Source of the DNA: an uncultured Desulfuromonas sp.
GTDB taxonomy: Bacteria; Desulfobacterota; Desulfuromonadia; Desulfuromonadales; Desulfuromonadaceae
Direction of reading: 5' to 3'
DNA: 64,000 nt
NCBI RefSeq assembly: GCF_963678835.1
Contig: NZ_OY787470.1
Location: 124,001-188,000 of the forward strand
The position numbers and the translations under genes were made by a program. Shown here piece after piece: positions 38,234 through 47,110 of this stretch. The notes beneath the pieces were generated by a model, which saw only the letters and a list, made by a program, of their open reading frames with translations, was not told the DNA's origin and did no database searches. Every line of letters starts with the position of its first letter. Within the stretch, counting starts at the first letter, position 1.

Positions 38234-38725
38234 TTATTGAAGCACATCCGGTCGGCCCAGGATCTCGTCGAGGGGGTTGTTCTCAACGACTTTTTTCGGT
38301 GTGATCTCTTCAACGTGAATCTCAAAGGTTAGCTCTTTGCCGGCCAGAGGGTGATTGGCGTCCAGAGTTATTTCCTCTTCCGTGGCCGCGGCCACCATCA
38401 CATAAAACAGAGAACCGTCTTTATTGGTCACCTCGATCTGACTTCCCACCTTGTAGTGGATGTTGTCCGGCAGGCTGCTGCGATCGAGTGTTTCGATCAG
38501 AGACTTCTTGGTCGGGCCATAAGCTTTTTCTGCCGGGATGCTGACGGTTTTGGTTTCGCCGCGCACCATGCCGACGACTGCCTCGTCGAAACCTTCAATC
38601 ACTTCCTGTTTGCCGATAATGAATGACAACGGATCCTTATCCGTTGAGGTGTCGAAAACCGTTCCGTCACTCAGAGTGCCGGTATAATGAACTTTGATGG
38701 TATCGCCTTTTTTTGCCACAAACAT
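38234..38725 (-). CDS. FKBP-type peptidyl-prolyl isomerase (SlyD-like)
   Basis: 163 residues, preceded by AAGGA. The FKBP fold is clear: GDTIKVHYTGTLSDGTVFDTS, PLSFIIGKQEVIEGFDEAVVGM and GETKTVSIPAEKAYG, with an insert-in-flap segment and LDANHPLAGKELTFEI at the end. The SlyD metal-binding His-rich tail is absent. It folds prolyl peptide bonds, acting in the cytoplasm as no signal peptide is present. It is convergent with the Wsp operon. Confidence 0.95.
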   Translation of the reverse strand: MFVAKKGDTIKVHYTGTLSDGTVFDTSTDKDPLSFIIGKQEVIEGFDEAVVGMVRGETKTVSIPAEKAYGPTKKSLIETLDRSSLPDNIHYKVGSQIEVTNKDGSLFYVMVAAATEEEITLDANHPLAGKELTFEIHVEEITPKKVVENNPLDEILGRPDVLQ

Positions 38726-38833
38726 GAATTAAATCCTTTCGTAAAATGACGTGTTTCTGAGACTATGAGGATTTGTCGGGCATGTCAATGGTCGGAGTGT
38801 GTTTTTGTATACAATTCAATGAGGGAGGAGAGC

Positions 38834-39196
38834 ATGACAGCGCAACAGCTTAACGATCAAATCAATCAGCAGCGGCAACCGGACCATGATTTCATCGCCT
38901 GGACAGAGTCTGGACAGAGTTCCGACCAGGTGGAACTGGTCGACTACTTTCTCTGCCATCATCTTGATAACATTGACGAAGTTGAGTCTTTTATCCTGAT
39001 GACGCTCGAAGACCTGTGGCAACGCCTTCAGACGCTGCAAGGTGACAAACTCAGCCGTCATTGGCGCAAAAAAGTTGAAGTGATGGACTGGCAGGTGACC
39101 GAGGCGAATGGCCGCGAGCGCGTGCGCAGCTGTAGTTATCGCCCTGAAGGGGTGCTGGCTGTTTATGAAGAGATTCTTGCCCGGCAAACGCCTTAA
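38834..39196 (+). CDS. uncharacterised 120-residue protein
   Basis: The start is ATG 38834 behind a strong GGGAGGAGAGC site; an in-frame ATG at 38819 would put that site inside the gene. No family was recognised. The protein is acidic, soluble and largely helical by eye, with a His-Asp-rich segment FLCHHLDNIDEVESF and a C-terminal part rich in Arg and Trp. No signal peptide or membrane helix is visible. It lies 134 bases before the radical SAM fusion gene on the same strand, but no functional link can be shown. Confidence 0.7.
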   Translation: MTAQQLNDQINQQRQPDHDFIAWTESGQSSDQVELVDYFLCHHLDNIDEVESFILMTLEDLWQRLQTLQGDKLSRHWRKKVEVMDWQVTEANGRERVRSCSYRPEGVLAVYEEILARQTP

Positions 39197-39330
39197 CGCG
39201 TCAATCCTAAACTTGAGTTTTTTGACCCATTGGTGATACAGTCCTCGGCGAATCCAATACTGCCCATAATACTATCCGATTTGTGGAGGGCCGACCGAGG
39301 ATCACTCGGCCGACACCAGTGTTTTACGTT

Positions 39331-42300
39331 ATGAGTTTTGACCATTCTTTATGGCAGCGGTTTGAGCACCGCTCCTGCCCGATTTATCTTCGCGACGATC
39401 AACCGGCCTGGTTTGTTCCTAATCGGGCTGGTGACGCCTTGCTTCAGCAGTTACGGACGGGAAGTCTTGATGTCGACACGCCCCGCGTCCAGCGTTTTCT
39501 CAATCGCCTGCCGGATGCCGTGGTCAGCCCCTATCCGGGACGTGGCACCTTGCTCGCAGCCGATCATCTTCGCGAATTGTGGTTGCACATCACAAACCGC
39601 TGTAACTTGAGCTGTCGCCATTGTCTGTTTACTTCCGGACCCAACAGTCAGGACGAACTGGCAACAGGCGAGATTGTCCGTCGAGTGGATGAGGCGTCCG
39701 AGCTGGGTTGCCGGGTGTTTGCCCTGACCGGCGGTGAGCCGTTTGTTCATCCCGACTTTGCCGACATTGTCCGGCACATCCTCAGCACGCCCAGCCACCA
39801 TGTTGCGGTGCTCACCAACGGCATGACCCTGAGCCGCCAGCTCGATGGTGTTGACTGGGATCGCAGCCGTTTTCATTTGCAGATCAGTGTCGATGGGTTG
39901 CCCGAGCGACACGATCATCTGCGCGGGGATGGCATGTTCGCCCGTCTCCAACAGCAACTCGAGTGGTTGCGTGATAATCAGTTTCCATTTACCTTATCGA
40001 TGTGCGTTGAACAGGACAATGTTGCCGATATGGCGGCCGTGGTCGATCTGGCGGCGGATTGCGGCGCCGGCAATGTCCATTTCATGTGGTACTTTGTGCG
40101 TGGTCGCGGTGCATCAACCCAAGTGCCGTCCGTCGAGACCATTCATCATCATCTCAATCAGGCCGCGGCACGGGCACACCAGCGCGGTATCAGCATCGAC
40201 AACCTTGATGCCCTGAAAACCCAGATCTTTGCCCCCTCCGGAACCATTCATGACGGCAGTGGCAGCGGTTGGGAATCTGCGGCGATTGGACCGGATGGCC
40301 AGCTCTATCCCTCAGCAGCGCTGGTTGGTGTTGACGCTCTCAGAACCCCCCTGAGCGGTTCTCTGCAACAGGCCTGGAAGAACAGCAGCGTGCTCGATGC
40401 GATTCGCCACAGCAGCTGTCGTGACTGGGCCTCGCCGTGGCGCTATCTGCTTGGAGGTGGCGATATTGACCACAGCTACATCCACGCACAGATGTTTGTC
40501 GGTGATGATCCCTATCTGCCGCTCTATGAGCAGATGGCCCTCGACCTGATTGTCGAGGCCGCCGGTCGGCTCCCCGAGCGCGGCGAGCCGGGGCTGCGTC
40601 TCAAAATGGGCGATATGCTGGAGAGCTGTGGTGCCCATGGCAAGGTAGCATTGCTCCATTCCAACTGCCTGCTGTCGCTCACCCACGAAGACAGTCGCAG
40701 TGTGGTCAAAGATTTCTACAGCGAAGCCGTTGGCGATAAAAACGAAGATATTCTCAATCCGGTGTGCTACGAACCGGCCATGATCGATCATATCCCGCCC
40801 GCCTATCGCTTCCGCGGTTACGGTTGCGGTAGCCCGGTGCTCGATGCCGAGATTCAGGGCGGGGAGACCATCCTTGACTTGGGTTGCGGTAGTGGCGTGG
40901 AGTGTTTTCTTGCCGCACGTCTTACCGGTCACAAAGGGCGGGTAATTGGCGTTGACATGCTTGATCCCATGCTCGACCTGGCCCGCAAAGGTGCGGTGGG
41001 TGTAGCTGAAAACCTCGGCTATAACAATCTCGACTTTCGCAAAGGGTACCTCGAACAACTGCCGGTGGCATCAGACAGCATTGACCTGATCCTATCCAAC
41101 TGCGTTCTCAACCTGTCAGCGGATAAACGCTTGCTGTTCAACGAAATTTTCCGTGTGTTAAAGCCGGGAGGTCGTCTGGTGGTCGCTGATGTGGTGTGTG
41201 AAAAGGAACCCGATGCCGCTATTCGCAACGATGAAGTGTTGCGTGGTGAATGCATTGCCGGTGCCCTGACCCAGAAGGATCTGGTTGGCCTGCTCAATGA
41301 GAGTGGCTTTGAAGGGGTGATGTGTAACAAACGGGTGCCCTACCGCCGCGTCCAGGACCATCCGTTTTTCTCGCTGACTTTCAGCGCCCGCAAGCCCGAA
41401 CAGGATCAGGCGTTGGTGCGGGTGATGTACCCCGGCCCGTTCCCCAGTATCCGGCTGCCCGATGGGCGGATTCTGGTGCCGGGACAGATCGATGAGATTC
41501 CTGTTCACTTGGCCCGTAGTGCCGGAGCTCAACTTTATCAGCTTGATGATGATGGTCATGTGACCAACATAACCTTTACCATGAGCTGCAATTGCGCCAT
41601 CACTCCTGAAATTCCCGACGATGCCGTGGATGATGTGCCGGTGTCACGTCAGCAAAGCGGCTGCATGGTCTGTGGTGCGCCGCTCAACTATGAAGTGGTG
41701 TTCACGCGTTATCAATGCAGTTATTGTGGACGCCATTTTGACGCCTCGGTGTGTTGCGAGCAGGGGCATTATGTCTGCGATGCCTGCCACAGTGAAGATG
41801 CGTTGGCCGTCATCGAAACCATGTGCCGTCACAGCCGGGAAACCGACATGTTCAAACTATTTCATCAGTTACGTCAGCACCCGGCGGTTCCGCTCCATGG
41901 TCCGGAATACCATGCTCTGGTACCGGCGGTGATCCTGACCTGTTACCGCAATATTGGTGGCAAGATGGGAGAATCGCTGTTGGAGGCGGGGTTGAGTCGT
42001 GGAGCGCAGGTGATCGGCGGCAGTTGCGCGTACAACGGTGCCTGCGGTGCCGCTGTTGGCGTGGGGATTGCCTTTAGTCTGATCCTCGAAGCCAATCCGC
42101 TCAAAGGCGACCAACGTCAGGTGGTGCAAAACGTGGTACAACAGGTGCTGGCGGACCTTGCGGAATTCAAAGCGGCGCGCTGCTGCAACCGTGATTGCGT
42201 GGTGTCGTTGCAAAAAGCCGCTGAATTGTCACAGCAGTATCTGCCGTTACCGCTTGCCGCCGCTGAATGGTTGCCCTGTGATCAACATGTGCGCAATCAG

Positions 42301-42333
42301 GAGTGCCTCGGCGCTGAGTGTCCGTTGTTCTGA
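39331..42333 (+). CDS. radical SAM / ArsM-like methyltransferase / DUF5714 fusion enzyme
   Basis: 1000 residues from ATG 39331; GTG 39283 is the alternative and neither has a good ribosome site. Residues ~15-65 resemble a PqqD-like peptide-recognition domain (weak). The radical SAM core has C91-x3-C95-x2-C98 (CNLSCRHC) and FALTGGEPF. A SPASM-like region follows in which the usual Cys after pdG is Ser (GPDGQLYPSAAL). Residues ~490-670 are a class I methyltransferase with LDLGCGSG and ArsM-like signatures: YGCGSP before it, then NCVLNLSADKR, LKPGGRLVVADVV and GECIAGAL. The C-terminal ~770-1000 part has CMVCGAPL, CSYCGRHF and a DUF5714 body. Metalloid methylation or adenosylation is a hypothesis; no ars genes are adjacent. 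Confidence 0.85.
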   Translation: MSFDHSLWQRFEHRSCPIYLRDDQPAWFVPNRAGDALLQQLRTGSLDVDTPRVQRFLNRLPDAVVSPYPGRGTLLAADHLRELWLHITNRCNLSCRHCLFTSGPNSQDELATGEIVRRVDEASELGCRVFALTGGEPFVHPDFADIVRHILSTPSHHVAVLTNGMTLSRQLDGVDWDRSRFHLQISVDGLPERHDHLRGDGMFARLQQQLEWLRDNQFPFTLSMCVEQDNVADMAAVVDLAADCGAGNVHFMWYFVRGRGASTQVPSVETIHHHLNQAAARAHQRGISIDNLDALKTQIFAPSGTIHDGSGSGWESAAIGPDGQLYPSAALVGVDALRTPLSGSLQQAWKNSSVLDAIRHSSCRDWASPWRYLLGGGDIDHSYIHAQMFVGDDPYLPLYEQMALDLIVEAAGRLPERGEPGLRLKMGDMLESCGAHGKVALLHSNCLLSLTHEDSRSVVKDFYSEAVGDKNEDILNPVCYEPAMIDHIPPAYRFRGYGCGSPVLDAEIQGGETILDLGCGSGVECFLAARLTGHKGRVIGVDMLDPMLDLARKGAVGVAENLGYNNLDFRKGYLEQLPVASDSIDLILSNCVLNLSADKRLLFNEIFRVLKPGGRLVVADVVCEKEPDAAIRNDEVLRGECIAGALTQKDLVGLLNESGFEGVMCNKRVPYRRVQDHPFFSLTFSARKPEQDQALVRVMYPGPFPSIRLPDGRILVPGQIDEIPVHLARSAGAQLYQLDDDGHVTNITFTMSCNCAITPEIPDDAVDDVPVSRQQSGCMVCGAPLNYEVVFTRYQCSYCGRHFDASVCCEQGHYVCDACHSEDALAVIETMCRHSRETDMFKLFHQLRQHPAVPLHGPEYHALVPAVILTCYRNIGGKMGESLLEAGLSRGAQVIGGSCAYNGACGAAVGVGIAFSLILEANPLKGDQRQVVQNVVQQVLADLAEFKAARCCNRDCVVSLQKAAELSQQYLPLPLAAAEWLPCDQHVRNQECLGAECPLF

Positions 42334-42443
42334 TCGGATAAAAAGTGACTCAATCGGGCGCGTATTGGCAGCAGCGTCTTGCAAAAAGAGCCGGGTATTT
42401 TAATATTGTTAACTGGAATAAACTCATATCATGGAGGTTGTTG

Positions 42444-43355
42444 ATGCGTCTATTGACTCGATCCGATTTTGACGGGATCGCCTGTGCCGCTCTGCTCAAA
42501 GAGCTCGGGGTGATTGATCATATGGAGTACGCTCACCCCAAAGATCTGCAGGATGGCAAAATTGCGGTGACCAAGGATGATGTTTTAGCCAATGTGCCTT
42601 ATGTGGCGGGCTGTGGATTATGGTTTGACCACCATTCCAGTGAACGGGAACGGCTGGCTCTTGAGGGACAATACGAAGGGCGCAGTGAACAGGCGCCCAG
42701 TGCTGCCCGGGTAATTTACGATTATTATCAAGACCCTTGTTTGGACAAATTTGACGAGATGCTCGAATATGTTGATCGGGTCGATTCGGCGGAGCTGACG
42801 GAAGAGGAGATCCTTAACCCTGCCGGCTGGGTGTTGCTTGGTTTTATCTGTGATCCACGCACCGGTCTGGGCTACCACAAAAGCTTTACCATCAGTAACC
42901 TGCAGTTGATGAAAAATCTGATGGAGGCGTTACGTACTCAGGGGATTGACGAGATCATGGCCAATCCCGATATTCAGGAGCGGGTCAAACTCTATTTTGA
43001 AAATGATGCCCGCTGCAAAGAATTCCTTAAAACCCATACCCAGGTTGATGGTCCGGTGGCAATCACCGATGCGCGTGGTTTGAGCGATCTGCCGCCGGGG
43101 AATCGGTTTCTTGTGTATTCCATGTTTCCCGAAACAAATATCTCCATCCGGCTGATTGACGGACGCGGTAAGGAGTTTGTCGCGATCTCTGTTGGCTACA
43201 GCATTCTCAATCGTACGTCCATGGTCGATGTCGGTTCTCTGATGCTAAAATACGGCGGTGGTGGCCATCGAGCCGTTGGCACCTGCCAGGTGCCCTATGC
43301 TGATGCGGATCAGGTTCTCAAGGAGTTGGTGGCGGCGATCAAAGCGCAAGACTGA
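42444..43355 (+). CDS. DHH-family phosphoesterase (exopolyphosphatase-like)
   Basis: 303 residues from ATG 42444 with GGAGG six bases upstream. Motifs: RSDFDGIACAALL (D8, D10), the DHH motif in LWFDHHSS, and the C-terminal DHHA1 signature KYGGGGHRAVGTC. Family members hydrolyse phosphodiester or phosphoanhydride bonds in nanoRNA, cyclic dinucleotides or polyphosphate; the substrate cannot be told from sequence. It ends just before a strong bidirectional terminator. Confidence 0.9.
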   Translation: MRLLTRSDFDGIACAALLKELGVIDHMEYAHPKDLQDGKIAVTKDDVLANVPYVAGCGLWFDHHSSERERLALEGQYEGRSEQAPSAARVIYDYYQDPCLDKFDEMLEYVDRVDSAELTEEEILNPAGWVLLGFICDPRTGLGYHKSFTISNLQLMKNLMEALRTQGIDEIMANPDIQERVKLYFENDARCKEFLKTHTQVDGPVAITDARGLSDLPPGNRFLVYSMFPETNISIRLIDGRGKEFVAISVGYSILNRTSMVDVGSLMLKYGGGGHRAVGTCQVPYADADQVLKELVAAIKAQD

Positions 43356-43382
43356 TTAAACGGACAACAAGAGCGCGTACCG

Positions 43383-43417
43383 AAAAAAACGCCATGGGAG
43401 TATCCCATGGCGTTTTT
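43383..43417. terminator. bidirectional intrinsic terminator
   Basis: AACGCCATGGGA and TCCCATGGCGTT form a perfect stem with a three-base loop, flanked by A and T runs, serving the DHH gene and possibly antisense transcription. Confidence 0.9.
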
Positions 43418-43486
43418 CTGTTGAGTGACCTGGACGCAGAGCTTCAAAGCGCGCGAAGCCTGGTATGTGCGGACTAACCGGCAGTT

Positions 43487-43536
43487 GAAAAAACAGCCTG
43501 CGGAGCCCATGGCCGGGCGACCAACATCCTGCTAAA
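43487..43536. repeat. short remnant of the MITE-like family
   Basis: AACAGCCTGC followed by GGAGCCCATGG and then CAACATCCTGCT repeats, in opposite orientation and with most of the interior missing, sequences of the element at 8662-8817. Confidence 0.4.
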
Positions 43537-43602
43537 ATCATCGTTTGGCGAGCCACGGAAAATCAAGGTCAACACTGTGGCGTTTTATGCACCGCTACGG
43601 TT

Positions 43603-45297
43603 TTAGTCACAAATGGTGTACGTATTACGCCCGGAACGTTTGGCTTCATACATGGCTCCGTCAGCACATTTGAGCAGGTCGTCGATGGCGGTGCCGTGTT
43701 GCGGGTAGAAACACAGCCCGATACTGGCCGAAGTACGGATGGTTTCGTTGTTCAGGGTGATCGGCTTGCAAACCGACTCAATGAGTTGTTCGAGGAGGAT
43801 GACGGCACTGTCGCGGTCTTTGAGGTCGCGCAGGATAAGGAGAAATTCGTCACCGCCGATACGGGCTACCGTGTCCGATTCTCGGACACAACCACTTAAG
43901 CGCCTGGCAACCACTTTGAGCAGCATATCGCCGGCTGCATGACCGTAGGCGTCATTGATGCTTTTAAACAGATCCAAGTCAAGAAAGGCGATGGCCCCGC
44001 AGCAGCTTTCCCGTTCACATTGGAGCAATGCCTGGTTCAGGCGGTCATGAAACAGGGCGCGATTTGGCAAGCCGGTTAGCGCATCATGGTAAGCCAGTTT
44101 GCGGATTTGCGCTTCCTGCTGCTTGTTCTCAGTGATATTGCGAGCAACCCGTACCACTTGAACGGGTTTGTTGTTGGCATTGTTAATTGGTGACGCAGAC
44201 ACGTCAAAATAATTGATGGTGTCACCGGTGGTGCAGAAACGCTCTTTACGGCAGGGTTGCTTGGTCTGAGCGGCGATCGTGCCGGGGCAACTGTCCACGG
44301 AGTCATCATCGAGGCTCTGACATTGTGTGACTTCATGACACAGGTGTCCGATCGCCTCACAGTAGGTGACATTGTGCATGTCGAGAAACGCCTGGTTGGC
44401 AGCAACAATTTTTGCAGTTTCACAGTCAATGACAGACACGGCATCGCTGATGTTATTGAGGATGGTCGAGGAGAATTCATGGGCTTTGAGGATCTCGGTT
44501 TCCCGTTCGGCAATCGCCGTCGACATTTGATTCATGGACAGAATCAGGTTGTCTAATTCGTCATTGCCACTGACATCGACGGTCGCGTCATCGTTCCCCG
44601 AACCGGTGTCCTGCGAGATGGCCCGCAGTATGTCGAGCTTGCGATGAATCAGACGGCGAAACAGCCACATGGTGCCGAAACCACACAGCGTCAGGCTGGC
44701 CAACAGGATCATCAGAGCCATGTTGTGGCGCTGAAGCGTCTGTATGCGTAAATGCTCGGCCGACAGGGTGATGCTTAACACGCCATTCAGATGACCGTCT
44801 TTCACCGTGGTGTTGGGATGGCAGGTGTTGCAGTAGGCGCGGAAATAGGTGGGTGAGAAATATTGGTAATAGAGCTGGTCCTCTTTGAGGATCGGCTCAA
44901 ACAGTTCCTCGGTCTGCGGATGGGTCGAGAAAAAATCCAGAGCCCGTTTCTCCGGGTGGGTTGCCTTGGCCTGTTTATTGACCGGGGCCGTGGTAATGCT
45001 GCGAAAGCGGATGGAATTATCCGGTGAAAGCTCTGTCAGTTTCTCTGAGATTTTTCGCAAGGTGTGCGACGGCAGAAAAACTTGAGTCTGTTGATTGACG
45101 GAAAAATCGTTGGCGATAAATTCACCGTGGTAGACAAGGCGGGTTGCGCGGATGAGGCGGTCCAGTGAACGGGCTTGGCTGAGGAGGGTCTGTTCCATGG
45201 ATTTTTCGCTGTGCCGGTGATCCGCGATAAAAAACAGCACGAAAAAAACGCCGAACAGTAGAAAAACCGGAACCAGGAATTTAAATTGAAGTTTCAT
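43603..45297 (-). CDS. membrane GGDEF sensor with periplasmic c-type haem motif and PAS domain
   Basis: 564 residues. TM1 (~8-24) and TM2 (~193-213) bound a periplasmic domain of the DUF3365/Tll0287 type that contains C156-NT-C159-H160, a CXXCH haem c site, just after YYQYFSPTYFRAY. A HAMP-like segment, then a PAS domain (~275-395) with many cysteines, lead to a GGDEF domain with RIGGDEF and FLDLDLFKSINDAYGH. The inhibitory RxxD (RESD) is in register. It probably makes cyclic di-GMP in response to redox state or a haem ligand; that signal is inferred. Confidence 0.9.
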   Translation of the reverse strand: MKLQFKFLVPVFLLFGVFFVLFFIADHRHSEKSMEQTLLSQARSLDRLIRATRLVYHGEFIANDFSVNQQTQVFLPSHTLRKISEKLTELSPDNSIRFRSITTAPVNKQAKATHPEKRALDFFSTHPQTEELFEPILKEDQLYYQYFSPTYFRAYCNTCHPNTTVKDGHLNGVLSITLSAEHLRIQTLQRHNMALMILLASLTLCGFGTMWLFRRLIHRKLDILRAISQDTGSGNDDATVDVSGNDELDNLILSMNQMSTAIAERETEILKAHEFSSTILNNISDAVSVIDCETAKIVAANQAFLDMHNVTYCEAIGHLCHEVTQCQSLDDDSVDSCPGTIAAQTKQPCRKERFCTTGDTINYFDVSASPINNANNKPVQVVRVARNITENKQQEAQIRKLAYHDALTGLPNRALFHDRLNQALLQCERESCCGAIAFLDLDLFKSINDAYGHAAGDMLLKVVARRLSGCVRESDTVARIGGDEFLLILRDLKDRDSAVILLEQLIESVCKPITLNNETIRTSASIGLCFYPQHGTAIDDLLKCADGAMYEAKRSGRNTYTICD

Positions 45298-45394
45298 GGC
45301 AACTCCAATATCTCATGATTCAATTACAACAATAATTGGCTCCGACCAATGAATGTTTCTTTTATTGAAACACGAAGCGCCATGAAAGACAATT

Positions 45395-45607
45395 CTATTT
45401 CACGTTAATCTGTTCACCGGAAAACTCCACCGTTTGCCCAGCGCGAATTTTACACCGTTTGCGCGTTTCAATCTGACCGTCAACGCGTACCTCACCGTCT
45501 TCGATCAGGCGTTTTGCCAGTCCGCCGCTATGGCACAATCCCGTGACTTTCAGCAGGTTGTTCAGCTCAATGTAATCATGTCCTTCAAGCTCAAACACTA
45601 ATGACAT
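45395..45607 (-). CDS. S4-domain RNA-binding protein (YbcJ-like)
   Basis: 70 residues. The S4 fold is visible as YIELNNLLKVTGLCHSGGLAK, then IEDGEVRVDGQIETRKRCKI. S4 domains bind structured RNA. It overlaps the YciI-like gene by ten bases, so the two are coupled. Confidence 0.88.
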   Translation of the reverse strand: MSLVFELEGHDYIELNNLLKVTGLCHSGGLAKRLIEDGEVRVDGQIETRKRCKIRAGQTVEFSGEQINVK

Positions 45608-45897
45608 GGCGGCTCCTGGAGGTTATCGAACTCCGCCAGAGTCATGGTCGGGTTAAATTCGATGATGTTGGCGCGTGCCACCTGATTTTTGACAAACGGG
45701 TCCAGGGCGACAACCTGTTCAATCGTTTCACGGTTGTCGGCTCGGGCGAGGATGATGCCGCCGGTGCGCGGCACCTTGCGTCCCGAAGCGATAAAGCGGT
45801 TCTGCTTATACTGGCTGTCGAGAAAATCGAGATGTGCCTTCATAAAAAAATCGATTTCATCGAGCGGGCGGATGTACGTCAATTCAATAATGAACAT
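45598..45897 (-). CDS. YciI-like protein
   Basis: 99 residues with the YCII pattern: FIIELTYIRPLDEIDFFMKAH (conserved His), ASGRKVPRTGGIILARA and an LDPFVKNQVARANIIEF segment. The family is dimeric and ferredoxin-like in fold; a catalytic role is not established. It lies between a small unknown gene and the S4 gene on the same strand. Confidence 0.9.
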   Translation of the reverse strand: MFIIELTYIRPLDEIDFFMKAHLDFLDSQYKQNRFIASGRKVPRTGGIILARADNRETIEQVVALDPFVKNQVARANIIEFNPTMTLAEFDNLQEPPCH

Positions 45898-45914
45898 TGG
45901 GGGCTCCTGTTGGG

Positions 45915-46205
45915 CTACATCTGCTCACCGAGCAGCAGGGTGAACATCGGGGTGATGGCCTGCAGAGTGTAACGTGGGAAACGGAATTTCTCCTGACAGC
46001 ATTTTTTCAGTCGGTGATATTCCGAAGGATCTTGTTTCTTGCCTTTGGCGTCTTTCCAACGGCCTTGAAAGTAGCGGACAATCTCTTTTCCGTTAATCTG
46101 ACCACGGATGAAGATCACCTCGTCGCCTTCGGTTTCCCAACTGATTTTAACCTGATAGGACGTGCCGAGCCAGTTGACGGTTTGTGTCATGGTGTCGCGA
46201 GTCAT
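45915..46205 (-). CDS. uncharacterised 96-residue protein
   Basis: Starts at ATG 46205 with AAAGGAG upstream; a second in-frame ATG is at 46190. No family was recognised. The N-terminal half is beta-like (VNWLGTSYQVKISWETEGDEVIFIRG), the middle basic (GRWKDAKGKKQDPSEYHRLKKCCQEKF). There is no signal peptide. It precedes the yciI-like gene by 17 bases and is probably in the same transcript. Confidence 0.72.
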   Translation of the reverse strand: MTRDTMTQTVNWLGTSYQVKISWETEGDEVIFIRGQINGKEIVRYFQGRWKDAKGKKQDPSEYHRLKKCCQEKFRFPRYTLQAITPMFTLLLGEQM

Positions 46206-46232
46206 AAAACTCCTTTGCTGATGCGTGAAAAA

Positions 46233-46928
46233 TCAGCGGGGAAAGGCACCGTTGTTAATGTCGATGCAGGTACCGTTGATGTAGTCCGGGCTGTCGGTTC
46301 CCAGCCAGAACAAGGTGCGGGCCACTTCGTCGGCTGTGGCGAAACGTCCGCTGTACACAGCTGCCTTGATCGCCTTTTTACGTGGTTCGGGGATCACCTC
46401 CAGCATGTCGGTTTCCACCGGGCCGGGAGCAACCGCATTGATGATAATGCCCTGACCGCCAAGTTGCTTGGCGAAACTTTTGGTGGCATTGATCAGTCCG
46501 GCCTTGCTGATGCCGTACCAGATGTCGGGATGGCCGATCTGGCCGGCGATTGACGCATTGTTGACGATCCGTCCGCTACCGCGCTGGATCATGCCACGGC
46601 TGACTTCACGGATCAAGGCTACCGGCGCTTCAATGTTCAATTTCATCAGCATGGCGGCTTTGTCCGCCGGATAGTTGTCATAGGGCAGGGACAACATCAC
46701 TCCCGCATTGTTGATCAGCACGTCGATATCCGGCAGGTGCGTGATTAGCGCCGGGATCTGGTCGATCTGGCATAAATCAAACGGGTGTAAGGTCAGGTTG
46801 GGATGATCCTCCACGAGTTCAGTTGAGCGAGCGACCACTGTGACCCGGTAGCCCGCGGCAAGAAACAGGCGGCTGCATTCGAGACCGATCCCTTTATTGC
46901 CTCCGGTAATCAAGACGTGGGCGGACAT
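46233..46928 (-). CDS. short-chain dehydrogenase/reductase
   Basis: 231 residues from ATG 46928, which has AAGGAGG upstream. A longer frame back to 47075 would translate a hexanucleotide repeat and is rejected. Motifs: nucleotide-binding TGGNKGIG, NNAGVM, and the catalytic pair in WYGISKAG (Tyr and Lys), followed by APGPVETDM. The family reduces carbonyls or oxidises alcohols with NAD(P). The substrate is unknown. It heads a run of small genes on the minus strand. Confidence 0.92.
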   Translation of the reverse strand: MSAHVLITGGNKGIGLECSRLFLAAGYRVTVVARSTELVEDHPNLTLHPFDLCQIDQIPALITHLPDIDVLINNAGVMLSLPYDNYPADKAAMLMKLNIEAPVALIREVSRGMIQRGSGRIVNNASIAGQIGHPDIWYGISKAGLINATKSFAKQLGGQGIIINAVAPGPVETDMLEVIPEPRKKAIKAAVYSGRFATADEVARTLFWLGTDSPDYINGTCIDINNGAFPR

Positions 46929-46969
46929 GTTTTCCTCCTTCTGGGGTGAGGGTGGGATTATGGCTAAGG

Positions 46970-47018
46970 AAAGCCAAAGCCAAAGCCAAAGCCAAAGGTC
47001 AAGGTCAAGGTCAAGGTC
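46970..47018. repeat. two tandem hexanucleotide repeats
   Basis: AAAGCC occurs four times (46970-46993) and, after one A, AAGGTC four times (46995-47018). The tract lies just upstream of the SDR gene, in its likely leader or promoter region, and may vary in copy number. Confidence 0.9.
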
Positions 47019-47042
47019 GCCGGGACTCGCCCCGGCAGGCGA

Positions 47043-47072
47043 CATCCTTTTGACTGGCCGCTCAAAAGGATG
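47043..47072. repeat. 11-bp perfect inverted repeat
   Basis: CATCCTTTTGA (47043-47053) and TCAAAAGGATG (47062-47072) flank an eight-base loop, in GC-rich surroundings. It may be a transcript hairpin or part of a dispersed palindromic repeat. Confidence 0.65.
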
Positions 47073-47110
47073 CAAAAACCGGCTGAACTTCTCCTGGCCC
47101 TAGTGCTGTG

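Noticed and set aside
46929-47075. N-terminal extension of the SDR with Asp-Leu and Trp-Leu repeats
   Set aside because: It is translation of the hexanucleotide tract; the ATG at 46928 has an excellent ribosome site.
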